A stretch of DNA of 64,000 bases. Origin: Macrothele yani. Taxonomy: Eukaryota; Arthropoda; Arachnida; Araneae; Macrothelidae. Below the pieces are notes generated by a model. It had not been told where the DNA came from and made no database searches. It saw only the letters and a list, made by a program, of their open reading frames with translations. Made by a program: the position numbers and the translations under genes. Position 1 is the stretch's first letter, and each line of letters begins with the position of its first letter. Location of the stretch: the NCBI GenBank assembly GCA_039090855.1, contig CM077034.1, positions 223,102,331-223,166,330 of the forward strand, written 5' to 3'. Of this stretch, positions 55,261-64,000 are shown piece by piece.

Positions 55261-55913
55261 TGATGTTGTGTCGATTCTTTGTGGCATGAAGTCCACAAGA
55301 TGTTGATAGGTGGTCTGTGGAATCTGAGACCATGAGTGAGGAATAGCACTTTCCAGCAGTGTCAGATTGCAGGGTTGTGGATCCAGCTGTCTGATGGCTC
55401 GTTCAACTTCATCCCACAGATTCTCAATGGGGTTGAGATCTGGAGATTGTGGGGGCCACCTAGGCAAAGTAAGCTCACCGGTATGTTCCTGAAACCAATC
55501 CTGTACAATACGAGAACTATGGCAGGATGCATTATCTTGTTGAAAGTAGCCATTGGTATAAACCATCCACATGACAAGGATGCACTTGGTCCGCAACGAT
55601 GTTTAGATATAATGTGCCAGTCAGACGTTGATCAACATGAATTAAAGGGCCCTTGCTGCACTGTTGCCCTTCTGTTGTCTGTTACCAGTCTGGACACTCT
55701 CCATTCCGCCCGAGCAGTCACTAGTGGATGACGACCACACGGTGCACGTAGCGACCCAGTTTTTTGGCTGACAGTCCAGTTTTTAAACACTTTAACAACA
55801 GCTGCTCTGGAACATTTCACGAATGCGGCGGTTTCGGTGATACTCGCTCCATGGCTCCAAGCTCCTACAATCATCCCACGTTGAAAGTCCGTCAAATCGC
55901 ATTTTTTACCCAT
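55259..55913 (-). pseudogene. Tc1-family transposase pseudogene (third copy)
   Basis: The start MGKKCDLTDFQRGMIVGAWS at 55913 is followed by a helix-turn-helix (SITETAAFVKCSRAAVVKVF), CGRHPLVTARAEWRVSRLV and TDNRRATVQQ, after which a deletion removes the first catalytic site. The frame resumes with GYFQQDNASCHSSRIVQDWF (second D) and QSPDLNPIENLWDEVER (E), to FMPQRIDTTS. It then runs without a stop into PLE sequence. The internal deletion makes it inactive. Confidence 0.88.
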
Positions 55914-56423
55914 CTCGTCACCCCAAAATCACCTCTTCTGTCATAAGCACTAAGCTTTCCCTTTTTATACTAGCCTCACCCTCTGGCGGCAACGGCGTGC
56001 ACCCATAGCTCATTTGCTAAAAACTGTCAGGTGGTCATTATGAAGTGGCCACTTAGTGTATGCATATAGAATGTATGTAAATACATTTTCTTCTACATGT
56101 ATATAAAGCTAGTGCGTGTGTAATTGCCGAGGTCCTTAAAATTTTTTTCAATAGGTGCTTAAAAGTCCTTAAAAAGTGCTTATTTTTTTATGGGAGAAAA
56201 AGAGTGGGAACCCTGTAGTAGGAAACAGCGAGAGAGAATCGAGGATGCAGAGCCGAGCTCTTCGAATTATCACTGGGGAACCCCACTTCGGAACCTGAGG
56301 AACAGACTTGGAATCGAGAAGGTACCTGAGTTTTCCATCAGAGTCGCCAGAAAGTTCTTCAAGAAAGCGGAAATCCACCCTAATGAACTTATTAGGGGCG
56401 CGGTTGATTACAATTTCAACTAA

Positions 56424-57017
56424 TTATTTAGGTATCCCAGAACTAAGACGGCAATCGTTGACCCCCCCCCTTGACAGAGAGAGTAAGTATGTGAACACTA
56501 GTGGGTGTTAGACAGGCCACGGCCCCCCTCCTTTTTCAGATTGGCATCGATACGTTGAAAATGGATTCTGCTCGGACATTTGAATTTGGTATCGTTGAGT
56601 TTCAGTCCCACCCTGGTGCATCGTCGGCTGGTTGGTGTTGTGGTTCTCTGTGATGTTGTGCGGTGCTTCGTTCCCTTTGTACCCCTTCCACACAGGGTGG
56701 TGTCACGGATCACCTTCTCCTTTCACTACATTTCTCCGTTTGTCTTTCCTATTGAATTCACTTACTCAGATCTCCCAGCTTCCTATTTCTAAGGGTAGTT
56801 TTAGACCTGGGGTCAGATACTCCCTTCTCTTCAAATATGGTATTGTATCGTATTTTCGAATATCTGAAATTCAAATTTTAACGCAGAGTCACAAAAAGCA
56901 TGTAAATGAATTACCTAAAACCCAATTAAAAAAGCGATAAAAACTACAGTAAATTGTCAGGACTAATGCAGAACCATGTATAAAAGTGAAAAATGTATCG
57001 CCAAGAAATTTTCAACT
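56424..57017. other. Spacer, possible LINE 3' region
   Basis: Contains a run of nine C residues and otherwise unremarkable sequence. It may include the 3' end of the interrupted LINE, but I cannot define it. Confidence 0.35.
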
Positions 57018-58447
57018 GTTCTTCAGGAAGACACTTTAACGTCTGTAAATTCTGTTTTTCACGTTCTGTAAAGTGGGTACAGTCTGTGGTGGTGCATTAA
57101 CTTATTCAATTAAAATACAAATCAGTTAGAAGTCCTAAAGATGTTACTTACGGAATTGCGTGTTCAGTCCAGCATCAGTAGTTATTGAGTTTCTTTGTCC
57201 AAACTTGTATCTTGCTTCAATATGGTCAGTTGTTAGGGTTAGTTCGAGAGCCATTTCGTCATAAGTTGTACCCTACTTCGGATATGTCCAGATGTTAGGG
57301 TTAGCTCCGTTCTGGCTGTGTCGACATCATATTGAATGGGTAAAGGTTTCCAGATAGTAATTAAAGATTCTTGAGTTAAGAGTTACTATTTACATACAAC
57401 TTGAAGTTCCACGTCGTACTTGGCCTTTAGGGCTATCTCGTCAATGCTGCACTCTCTTGGAAATGCTGAGGAAGTCTTCAAAGTTTAGTCAGGTTCGTAA
57501 AAAATTTAAAAGCTTTAAAAGGTTCCAGTTAAAATCGTTATATACACCACCTCATACCTTGTATCTTGCTTCAATATGGTCAGTTGTTAGGGTTAGCTGG
57601 AGAGCCATTTCGTCACAAGTTGTACCCTACTTCGGATATGTCCAGATGTTAGGGTTAGCTCCGTTCAGGCTGTGTCAACATCATATTGAATGGGTAAAGG
57701 TTTCCAGATAATAATTAAAGATTCTTGAGTTAAGAGTTACTATTTACATACAACTTGAAGTCCCACGTCGTACTTGGCCTTTAGGGCTATCTCATCAATG
57801 CTGCACTCTCTTGGAAATGCTGAGGAAGTCTTCAAAGTTTGGTCAGGTTCATAAAAAATTTTAAAAGCTTTAAAAGGTTCCAGTTAAAATCATCACATAC
57901 ACCACCTCATGCCGTCCACAGTCTCAATCACCGGACGCAGACCTTTTAAAGCTTTTAAAATTTTTTATGAACCTGACCAAACTTTGAAGACTTCCTCAGC
58001 ATTTCCAAGAGAGTGCAGCATTGATGAGATAGCCCTAAAGGCCAAGTACGACGTGGGACTTCAAGTTGTATGTAAATAGTAACTCTTAACTCAAGAATCT
58101 TTAATTATTATCTGGAAACCTTTACCCATTCAATATGATGTCGACACAGCCAGAACGGAGCTAACCCTAACATCTGGACATATCCGAAGTAGGGTACAAC
58201 TTATGACGAAATGGCTCTCGAACTAACCCTAACAACTGACCATATTGAAGCAAGATACAACTTTGGACAAAGAAACTCAATAACTACTGACGTTGGACTG
58301 AACACGCACTTCCGTAAGTAACATCTTTAGGACTTCTAACCGATTTATATTTTAATTGAATAAGTTAATGCACCACCACAGACTGTATCCACATTACAGA
58401 ATGTGTAAAACAGAATTTAGAGACGTTAAAGCGTCTTCCTGAAGAAC
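57018..58447. repeat. 1.43-kb foldback with one direct and one inverted copy
   Basis: Outer ends GTTCTTCAGGAAG (57018) and CTTCCTGAAGAAC (58447) are inverted copies, as are the following segments with AAGATGTTACTTACGG. The inner block (TTGTATCTTGCTTCAATATG to AAAGGTTCCAGTTAAAAT) is present twice in direct order (about 57208-57537 and 57560-57892) and once inverted (about 57950-58260). On the plus strand of the right arm, open stretches read CSIDEIALKAKYDVGLQVVC and YDEMALELTLTTDHIEARYN, the latter near a donor-like CCGTAAGT. They are unrecognised but protein-like. Confidence 0.88.
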
Positions 58448-58905
58448 CTTGTGGTCACGTAATTGTATGTGAACTTTATGATAGAATCACATGAGATATA
58501 ATAATTTTCCACTGTATTTACAAAACGCAGTATTTTTTCTTTGTATAATCTGCAGACTGAAATTCAGGAAAAGAAAAACAACTCCTTCATGTAATTCACA
58601 TGCCTTGAAATGCTTTTTTATTTCTTGTTTAATTCATTTTTAAAATCAGTCATTGAAACTGTGAAACATATGTATGTATCTCTTCATTTTAGTCTGTTAC
58701 AAATTTTTTTACGCTTCTGAATTAATTCAGCATGCACAAAAATTGTAGGAATTTCAAGATCTGTTGTTTCAGCAACCCATGTTAATACTTTCTAGCTCTA
58801 GCCTTGTTTAAGGAAGCATTTTGGCATATGTGAGGTAAGAAATAAAAACAACACCCCCAAAAAAGTAACTGTGTTGTTTTCGGAAGATTATCAGTTATAA
58901 CCCTT
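58448..58905. other. AT-rich unique spacer
   Basis: No gene or repeat recognised. Confidence 0.45.
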
Positions 58906-58908
58906 TCT

Positions 58909-59790
58909 ACATACATACGTATCTCTGAGCTGTTCTCTGAGATTCAGAAGTTAGCTCCACAAAGAAATACAAACCACCAGATAAATTTTCAACTGGTTAT
59001 TTACTTACTGTTGCCGTATCAAACTTCTCGATTTACAGCGATCTTGACACACAACTCGAGCTTCACTGACATCCATCACTCGACATACACAAGACCTTCT
59101 ATACTTCATACTCAATCTTTTTCTCATGCAGACACTCCTGAATCTGGTCCTCCCATGACTTCCTTGGCCTTCCTCTGACTTTCTTTCCTGCTACTAGGGC
59201 TGAACATTTTTTCTTAGTAAGCATCTCATCACTCATTCTTTCAACATGGCCAAACCGCCGAAGCATATTAGTCTCCACCTTGGTAACAACATTTTGCTTC
59301 ACATCACACAACTGCAACACATCTTCATTCCTCCCCCAATCAGACAGTGTCTTGCCACAAACCCCCAGTAAGTAACGCATTTCTCCAGCACACAAATGAC
59401 TCCTATGTTTCTGCTGCAGTACCTAGGTTTCACTGCCATACATCAGAGTAGGAACAATTACACTTTCATACACAGTCATTCGGGTCTCTTTTGAGAATTC
59501 ATCATTCCTGTGAAAACCTCCCAAAGCAGCCATGACTTTCAACGAAGAATTCACGCGCCTACTAATTTCACCATCTAGTTTGTTCTCTTTGTCAAACATG
59601 CTTCCTAAATACACAAGCTCATTCACCTGGTCAATCACTGTGCCATTTAGACTTATATTACATTCAGTACTACCAGTTCCTCTCTCAAAAATCATATGTT
59701 TGGTTTTTTTTCCTTATTTATACTCTGTTTGAATTTCATACAAACTTTGTACATCTGGGACAACATACTCTGCAACTCACTTAACTATAA
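58909..59790 (-). pseudogene. RTE-like LINE, C-terminal part and 3' UTR, minus strand
   Basis: It starts at the 3' end with a short CATA-type tail, the hairpin and UTR, then coding sequence read on the minus strand: FERGTGSTECNISLNG, NELVYLGSMFDKENKLDG (59423-59695), a stop after LMYGSET, and CAGEMRYLLGVCGKT to RGRPRKSWEDQIQE (59395-59099). The 5' truncation is near 59790. It is the same family as the copies at 10-12 kb and 36-40 kb. Confidence 0.87.
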
Positions 59791-59998
59791 ATATTTCATC
59801 AGTTCTCTGTTTTTTAAATTTTCCATTTTTAACCCTAGGTTTAAAGCCTAAATATTTTGCTATAAAAATGTTCAGCCTTTCAAAATGTGCATTCATTCAA
59901 CCACCCCATCCCCCATCTCCCTCAAATTTTCCAGTACCCCCAACAACAACAAAAAAGTGAACACCATCCCAATATGAAATTCCTGGATTGGCTGCTTC

Positions 59999-60060
59999 TG
60001 TGACCCTAAGATTTAGTTGCCCGTCGTGGTAATTAAACCACAAAACAAAAACAAAAATCT
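59999..60060 (+). mobile_element. Possible SINE body remnant
   Basis: TGACCCTAA, a shortened GTTGCCCGTCGTGG and TTAAACCACAAAACAAAAAC resemble the 3' part of the 131-bp SINE body with an A/C-rich tail. The match is short. Confidence 0.3.
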
Positions 60061-60176
60061 GGAAAAATCAAAATGAACATAGAAATTGAGTTTGTGGAAT
60101 AACTTTTTTACGGGTCTTATAGAGGTTATTTTTCATGAAAGTTGGTTGTCAAATTTTCGAACTAAAGCCTAGTTCG

Positions 60177-60183
60177 TCATCAG
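60177..60183 (-). ncRNA. Hammerhead-ribozyme-like core in PLE terminal region
   Basis: On the minus strand CTGATGA (60177-60183) is followed by CGAACTA, a short loop, TAGTTCG and AAA: a hammerhead-like core with a 7-bp stem II. The same motif occurs at 20063-20069 and 61518-61524 (plus strand) and decayed at 14359-14365, about 14030 and 55110. A matching downstream cleavage triplet and stem I were not identified, so activity is unproven. Confidence 0.3.
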
Positions 60184-60456
60184 GACTATGTCACTGGAGT
60201 AGTTGCTGCCACTCAATTGGAAGAGTCCATCCGCAATTATCGTTAATTGTGGTACTTCTTCTTCTTGCTATTTCGATCCCTTCTTCTAGTTTCCTCTTTA
60301 CTAAGTTTGACTGGTGGGCGATTATTTTCACCGAGTCCCAATTTATGGAGTGTCCACTTGCTTGTATATGTCTGTCTAGCCCTGTTTTGTTCCCAATGTT
60401 CCTAATAGCTGCTTGGTGTTCTTTTATTCGAACTTTAATACTTCTCCCTGTTTCTC

Positions 60457-61416
60457 CTATATAGCTGAGTCATTAATTGTGGTACTTCTTCTTCTTGCTA
60501 TTTCGATCCCTTCTTCTAGTTTCCTCTTTACTAAGTTTGACTGGTGGGCGATTATTTTCACTGAGTCCCAATTTATGGAGTGTCCACTTGCTTGTATATG
60601 TCTGTCTAGCCCTGTTTTGTTCCCAATGTTCCTAATAGCTGCTTGGTGTTCTTTCATTCGGACCTTAATACTTCTCTCTGTTTCTCCTATATAGCTGAGT
60701 CCGCAGTTACAGTCGATGCAGTAAATTACTCCTTCCTGCAATTGGATGTCCAATTCTTTCTGCTTTAAAGCTGGCAGGAATTTCTTTATTTTGTTATTAA
60801 GATCTGGAGCTAGCCTGATATTATATTTTGCTCCGATCCTTTTCAGTTTCTCGAAAAGTCCCTTGTGGTACGTAACTTTGCTGGTGAATTTGAAGTTGGT
60901 TTTCTCCTGCTTCTTTTTTGGCACTTGTTTAAATATTTTCTCAACATATGGGGAGGGGTAATTGTTTTCTGCCAATATTTCCTTTAATTCTTCTTTGTGA
61001 AGATCTTTCCGAGTAGCTGAAGAGACCAGGATTTCAATCTTTTCCAAAAATTGTCTCGCCGTATTCGATTTAATATAATCAGGGTGGAATGAGCAGAAGT
61101 CTAACATCTTCCCTGTGTTGGTGGGTTTTCTAAAAAGCTGAGTGAATATTTTCCCTCTCTTGAGGTCAAGGTTAAATCTAGGTAATTGATGCTATGGTCT
61201 CTTTCCTGTTCTAGGGTGTACTGCAAGGTATTCTCTAGTAAGTTAAATTCTTCCAGAATCTGAGAGGGTAGAGATTGGTCCACAGTATGTACTATAATTA
61301 GGACATCATCCATGTACCTTACATAGAGAGCAAACAAGGAGGGTTGTATAAGGATTTTTGCCTCTAGTTTACTTATATAATAATTTGCTAGCAGAGGTGC
61401 TAGTGGTGAACCCAGA
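60457..61416 (-). pseudogene. PLE reverse transcriptase plus GIY-YIG endonuclease, truncated
   Basis: From the 5' truncation at 61416 the frame reads GSPLAPLLANYYISKLEAKI and ALYVRYMDDVLIIVHT with the RT catalytic YMDD, then SINYLDLTLTSREGKYSL. One frameshift near 61105 leads to GKMLDFCSFHPDYIKSNTAR, a lysine-rich linker (VPKKKQEKTNFKF), LAPDLNNKIKKFLPALKQKE and the GIY-YIG domain CIDCNCGLSYIGETERSIKV with RMKEHQAAIRN. The frame ends RRRSTTINDSAI at 60457, the same duplication junction as at 19789. The N-terminal half of the RT is missing. Confidence 0.9.
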
Positions 61417-61646
61417 AGAAGGGATCGAAATAGCAAGAAGAAGAAGTACCACAATTAACGATAATTGCGGATGGACTCTTCCAATTGAGTGGCAGCAACT
61501 ACTCCAGTGACATAGTCCTGATGACGAACTAGGCTTTAGTTCGAAAATTTGACAACCAACTTTGATGAAAAATAACCTCTATAAGACCCGTAAAAAGTTA
61601 TTCCACAATCACTATGAATATAGGTGCCATAAATGCATTTACAACT

Positions 61647-61735
61647 AGAAATTGAGTGAAAACACAGTGTCGTGTATAGTAATGAAGTTCGAACTTCAGT
61701 AGTATTTGTGACTCTGTGTTTTTCGCTCAATTTCT
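61647..61735. repeat. 89-bp imperfect palindrome
   Basis: Arms starting AGAAATTGAGTGAAAACACAG and ending CTGTGTTTTTCGCTCAATTTCT meet at the perfect centre GAAGTTCGAACTTC (61684-61697). The PLE inserted exactly at its left foot. Confidence 0.85.
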
Positions 61736-62039
61736 GCATGAAGCCCGAGTTTTCAACCAAATCAGAATGAGAGCCATATCTCAAAAAATTCGTCAAAAGT
61801 TAAAAAAAAAAAAATTGATGTTAGTATGAATCTAAATTTGTTTTATAAAACTTAGGAGAACCTTAACAAGTGGTGCACCAGACTTGCTAAATTTTTGCGT
61901 ATCCCTGAAAAGGAAATTGCCACTACTCTTGTCTTTAAAATTGTCAGAGTATGTTTATTCAGATCCTCGTGAATGTGTTATGTCTTTATAATGAGTACTG
62001 TCGTAAAATGTACAGCATGAGGCATATGTGGTGTGCTTG

Positions 62040-62150
62040 CTCAATGGTGCTGGCTCTCTCCTTTTCCTAGAACCAGTGGCCCTAAATTAGAGACAGGAGA
62101 CTGCTTATAGCTGTAACAGTCGCTCATGGTATTTGTTAAACAAACAAAAG
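62040..62150 (+). mobile_element. Diverged single SINE body copy
   Basis: GGTGCTGGCTCTCTCCTTTT, AGAACCAGTGGCCCTAAATT, GACTGCTTATAGCTGT and GTTAAACAAACAAA match the 131-bp unit at 2606-4566 with about 20 percent divergence. It shows the natural single-copy state and a CAAA-type tail. Confidence 0.8.
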
Positions 62151-62554
62151 AATTCCGAGGATCAGAATGAGAATTGTAATCTTAAAAATCTCATCAAAAC
62201 AAAAAGTCGAGAGTGCCCAGGTACGTAGGTTATTTCTGCTATGCATCTTTCACAGACAGTTGTACTACTCACACCGCCAAGATCTTTGTGAGTGAAATAA
62301 AATTAGAAAGGTGAAATACATGGCAAGATCTTTGTGGGTGAAATAAAACGAGTGATTCAACAGCGCATTGGATTTATTCGCATCGTTCATGACCACACCG
62401 TGCCACAGTCTAGAAATACAAAGTGGAATTAAATTATAACAACAAACAATAAGGTTTACTAATTCCTCACATTGAGTGATACTTAGGTAGGTAAATTAAA
62501 GAATGCAATTGTCATAAAACCAATGAAAAAAGATGTGAGTCATAAAAGTAAATG
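62151..62554. other. Unique spacer
   Basis: No gene recognised. GTGAAATAAAA with AAGATCTTTGTG appears twice (about 62281 and 62325), a short tandem duplication. Confidence 0.4.
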
Positions 62555-63060
62555 CAGTAAAACCTCAAAAATCCAGCATCGACGGTACCGGAAGAGTGCT
62601 AGATTTATGAAAATTCCGGATTTCTGAAGCTATCCAAAAATTGCGTAGCAGGCATTACATAAAGCATGTACTTACACATTACAGGTCACTTTAGCAAAAA
62701 TTTGTTCGTCTACGCCTTATAAATGTGCAGGGGTTGCACTGCGGATTGCATTCTTCGAAAAAAATAGTTTGGGCGATGGAGAAATAGTTTTTGAGAAAAT
62801 ATTGGTGATTACCTTTTTGTACTATTAATTATAAAACTCTAAAAAATTGAATTTGGCAAATGGTTAGCTTGAAAAAAGCCAGAGCAAACGCTAGGGCTGC
62901 GCGATTTATTGACACATCGCGAAAACCCGATGGGAATTTTACATCTGTGTTGCGGTTTTTCGACTGACGAAACTATGATGCATCGGAAAGGTGATTACCA
63001 CGATGCATCATGAAGGCTGACGTACACAGTGCGCCAAAGAATTTTTAAGACTGGCGCTAG
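62555..63060 (-). mobile_element. Second, deleted copy of the Tigger-like MITE
   Basis: It starts CAGTAAAACCTCAAAAATC and follows the right end of the 43409-45300 element in reverse order (ATTCCGGATTTCTGAAGC, GCATTACATAAAG), then jumps to the part near its left end (TTTGGCAAATGGTTAG, GATGCATCRT). The internal 455-bp repeats are reduced to at most a remnant. The other terminus was not found. Confidence 0.7.
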
Positions 63061-63220
63061 ATTTCAGCCTACGGTGGAGTAACCAGTTAATCGCGAATGC
63101 GTTATAAACCGTGACCATCTGCTTGCTTTCTGCCAAAAGTACTGCGCAGTTGTTAAAGTAACTCAAACAAAACGGCCGTTCATTAGAGAAGTCAAATTTT
63201 TTTCATGTTTAATTATTAAG

Positions 63221-64000
63221 ATGGAACAAAGGGCTGTTATTAAATTTAACGCAAAACTTGGTAAAAGTGCCTCGGAAGCATACCAAATGATTAAACAAGT
63301 TTACGGTGAGTTTTGTTTAAGTAGATCAAATGTTTTCCTGTGGCACAAACGTTTTTTGGACGCTAGAAGATGATAAGCATACCGGAAGACCAAGTTCATC
63401 TAGGACACCTGAGATTATTGAAAAAGTGCGTGATTTCGTGGCAAACAATCGATGTGCGTCACTAAGAATGATGGAAGAGTCTTTAAACATCAAAAAAAGA
63501 AACGATTCGAACCATCCTGCATGAAGATTTGGGCAAAACAAAAGTGTGTGCTAAATTTGTTCCACACACGTTAACCAATGAACAAAAAATCAAGGAGAAG
63601 TGCACATTGCAGAGACATCATTTCAGCCGCTGAAAATGATCCAAACTTCTTAAAATAGATTGTTACAGGTGATAAAACATGGTGTTTTCAATATGATCCT
63701 AAAACAAAGCGACAAAGTGCGGAATAGAAGTAAAAAAACTCGCCACAAGCCAAAAAAACAAGAAAAGTTCCATCGAAAATCAAAACAATGCTCATTACAT
63801 TCTTCGATAGTAAGGGTATTATCCACAAAGAATTTGTTCCAAGTGGACAAATATTACTGGTGAGTTTTGTTTAAATGTTTTGAGGCATTTGATGGGCAGA
63901 ATTCGTCGCATTCATCCAGAATATCGGGATGAAAACCGTTGGTGTTTGTTGCACGATAATGCACCCAGTCACACCTCACTTCTTGTTCGTAGATTTTTGG
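63221..64000 (+). pseudogene. mariner-type transposase pseudogene, runs off the window
   Basis: The start MEQRAVIKFNAKLGKSASEA at 63221 leads through a helix-turn-helix (YQMIKQVYGEFCLSRSNVFL) and, after a frameshift near 63370, DDKHTGRPSSSRTPEIIEKV, LHEDLGKTKVCAKFVPHTLT and IVTGDKTWCFQYDPKTKR with the first catalytic D (about 63670). Further frameshifts precede KTMLITFFDSKGIIHKEFVP and LLHDNAPSHTSLLVRRFL with the second D (about 63955). The third D and the 3' end lie beyond 64000. At least three frameshifts and one stop make it inactive. Confidence 0.88.

Larger units (their letters stand above)
54907..56058 (-). mobile_element. Third Tc1-type transposon, decayed, nested
   Basis: Ends CACTGAATGGCCACTTTATT (54907) and, inverted, CACTAAGTGGCCACTTCATA (56058) are flanked by TA (54905-54906 and 56059-56060). 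The minus-strand transposase is broken and a PLE fragment lies near its 3' end. It is nested within the CAGGGTTCCC element. Confidence 0.9.
54599..56215. mobile_element. CAGGGTTCCC-ended DNA element inserted in the LINE
   Basis: Inverted ends CAGGGTTCCCCAC (54599) and CAGGGTTCCCAC (56215), followed by AGTCCTTA/TAAGGACT-rich subterminal sequence on both sides, are typical of a widespread hAT type. The expected 8-bp duplication is not clear: the flanks share only TA. Its interior was later invaded by a Tc1 element. It encodes no recognised protein itself. Confidence 0.75.
54128..56423 (+). pseudogene. Jockey/R1-like LINE reverse transcriptase fragment, interrupted
   Basis: The first part (54128-54598) reads GQVMMFADDIAVAIRSLNKG with the catalytic ADD, LETYYTDWRIKINPSKSS and IPWATSIKYLGLQLDCRISW, then LGQLAPLLRRRSF. 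After the inserted element it resumes at 56216 with MQSRALRIITGEPHFGTLRN and ends FFKKAEIHPNELIRGAV (56423). N-terminal RT motifs and the endonuclease are absent, and frameshifts occur near 54480-54560. It is a different LINE lineage from those at 8-12 kb. Confidence 0.83.
60092..61645 (-). mobile_element. Penelope-like element composite with 12-bp target duplication
   Basis: The 1,554-bp insertion has the same PLE terminal sequence at both ends in inverted orientation (TTGTGGAATAACTTTTTTAC at 60092; GTAAAAAGTTATTCCACAA ending about 61610, plus a further 35 bp). The target TAGAAATTGAGT is duplicated exactly (60080-60091 and 61646-61657). The main copy is on the minus strand (60092-61416); a short plus-strand copy of the 3' region (61417-61645) is joined to its truncated 5' end. 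PLE insertions with inverted terminal copies are known from other animals. Confidence 0.92.

Noticed and set aside
57235..58240. Telomere-like GTTAGGGTTAG motifs
   Set aside because: Only short isolated pieces at corresponding places of the repeated block, explained by the LTLT codons on the other strand; there is no telomeric tract.
1..64000. LTR retrotransposons or endogenous retroviruses
   Set aside because: No long terminal repeat pair, primer-binding site, protease or integrase motif was seen; reverse transcriptases present are LINE and Penelope types.

Overview
The window is repeat-dominated nuclear DNA of an animal, most likely an arthropod. The clues are Tc1/mariner, Tigger/pogo-like, hAT-like, Penelope-like and LINE sequences side by side, A-tailed tRNA-derived SINE material, eukaryotic splice-like signals, and no operons. 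The phylum is inferred from element types, not proven. I found no complete host protein-coding gene. The only intact gene is a Tc1-family transposase (963-1994) in an element with matching ends and TA flanks (724-2254). One short candidate terminal exon (18014-18114) is the best trace of a host gene.

Layout. 0-8 kb: intact Tc1 element; a SINE whose body is amplified 15 times (131 bp); a broken Tc1 element whose DNA-binding linker has become a 67-bp array; a second broken Tc1. 8-13 kb: a 5'-truncated RTE-type LINE with 10-bp target duplication, then head-to-tail 3' pieces of another LINE family joined through (TATG)n, one split by a small hAT-like insertion. 13-15.4 kb: a mariner transposase split by a 43-bp array that is itself an expansion of transposase codons, with a Penelope-like (PLE) fragment inside. 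15.5-20.2 kb: Tigger-like element, AT-rich sequence with the candidate exon, and a PLE piece. 20.4-23.2 kb: 33-bp satellite whose core is a nuclear-receptor-like palindrome. 24.8-35.5 kb: large satellite of about 35-bp monomers organised into 172-bp pentamers and, in places, 688-bp super-units. 36.2-40.1 kb: inverted LINE pieces with a six-fold 318-326 bp tandem array of reverse-transcriptase sequence. 40.2-47 kb: element with 123-bp inverted repeats carrying an RTE copy and a tRNA-like sequence, a 1.25-kb foldback, a Tigger-like MITE, a mariner fragment and a TIR element. 48-54 kb: a 110-bp satellite and a hAT-like element (8-bp target duplication) filled by an 11-unit 273-bp array. 54-58.5 kb: a four-level nest (LINE > hAT-like > Tc1 > PLE) and a second large foldback. 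58.9-64 kb: LINE, PLE composite with 12-bp target duplication, SINE remnant, second MITE copy and a mariner running off the end.

The unifying observation is that many of the tandem arrays lie inside, and are made of, identifiable transposable-element sequence: SINE body, Tc1 linker, mariner core, LINE reverse transcriptase, PLE endonuclease, hAT interior and MITE interior. The window reads as a series of snapshots of satellite DNA being born from transposons. Two long inverted repeats could yield long double-stranded RNA. Coordinates of tandem units and decayed element edges were counted by eye and may be off by a few bases.
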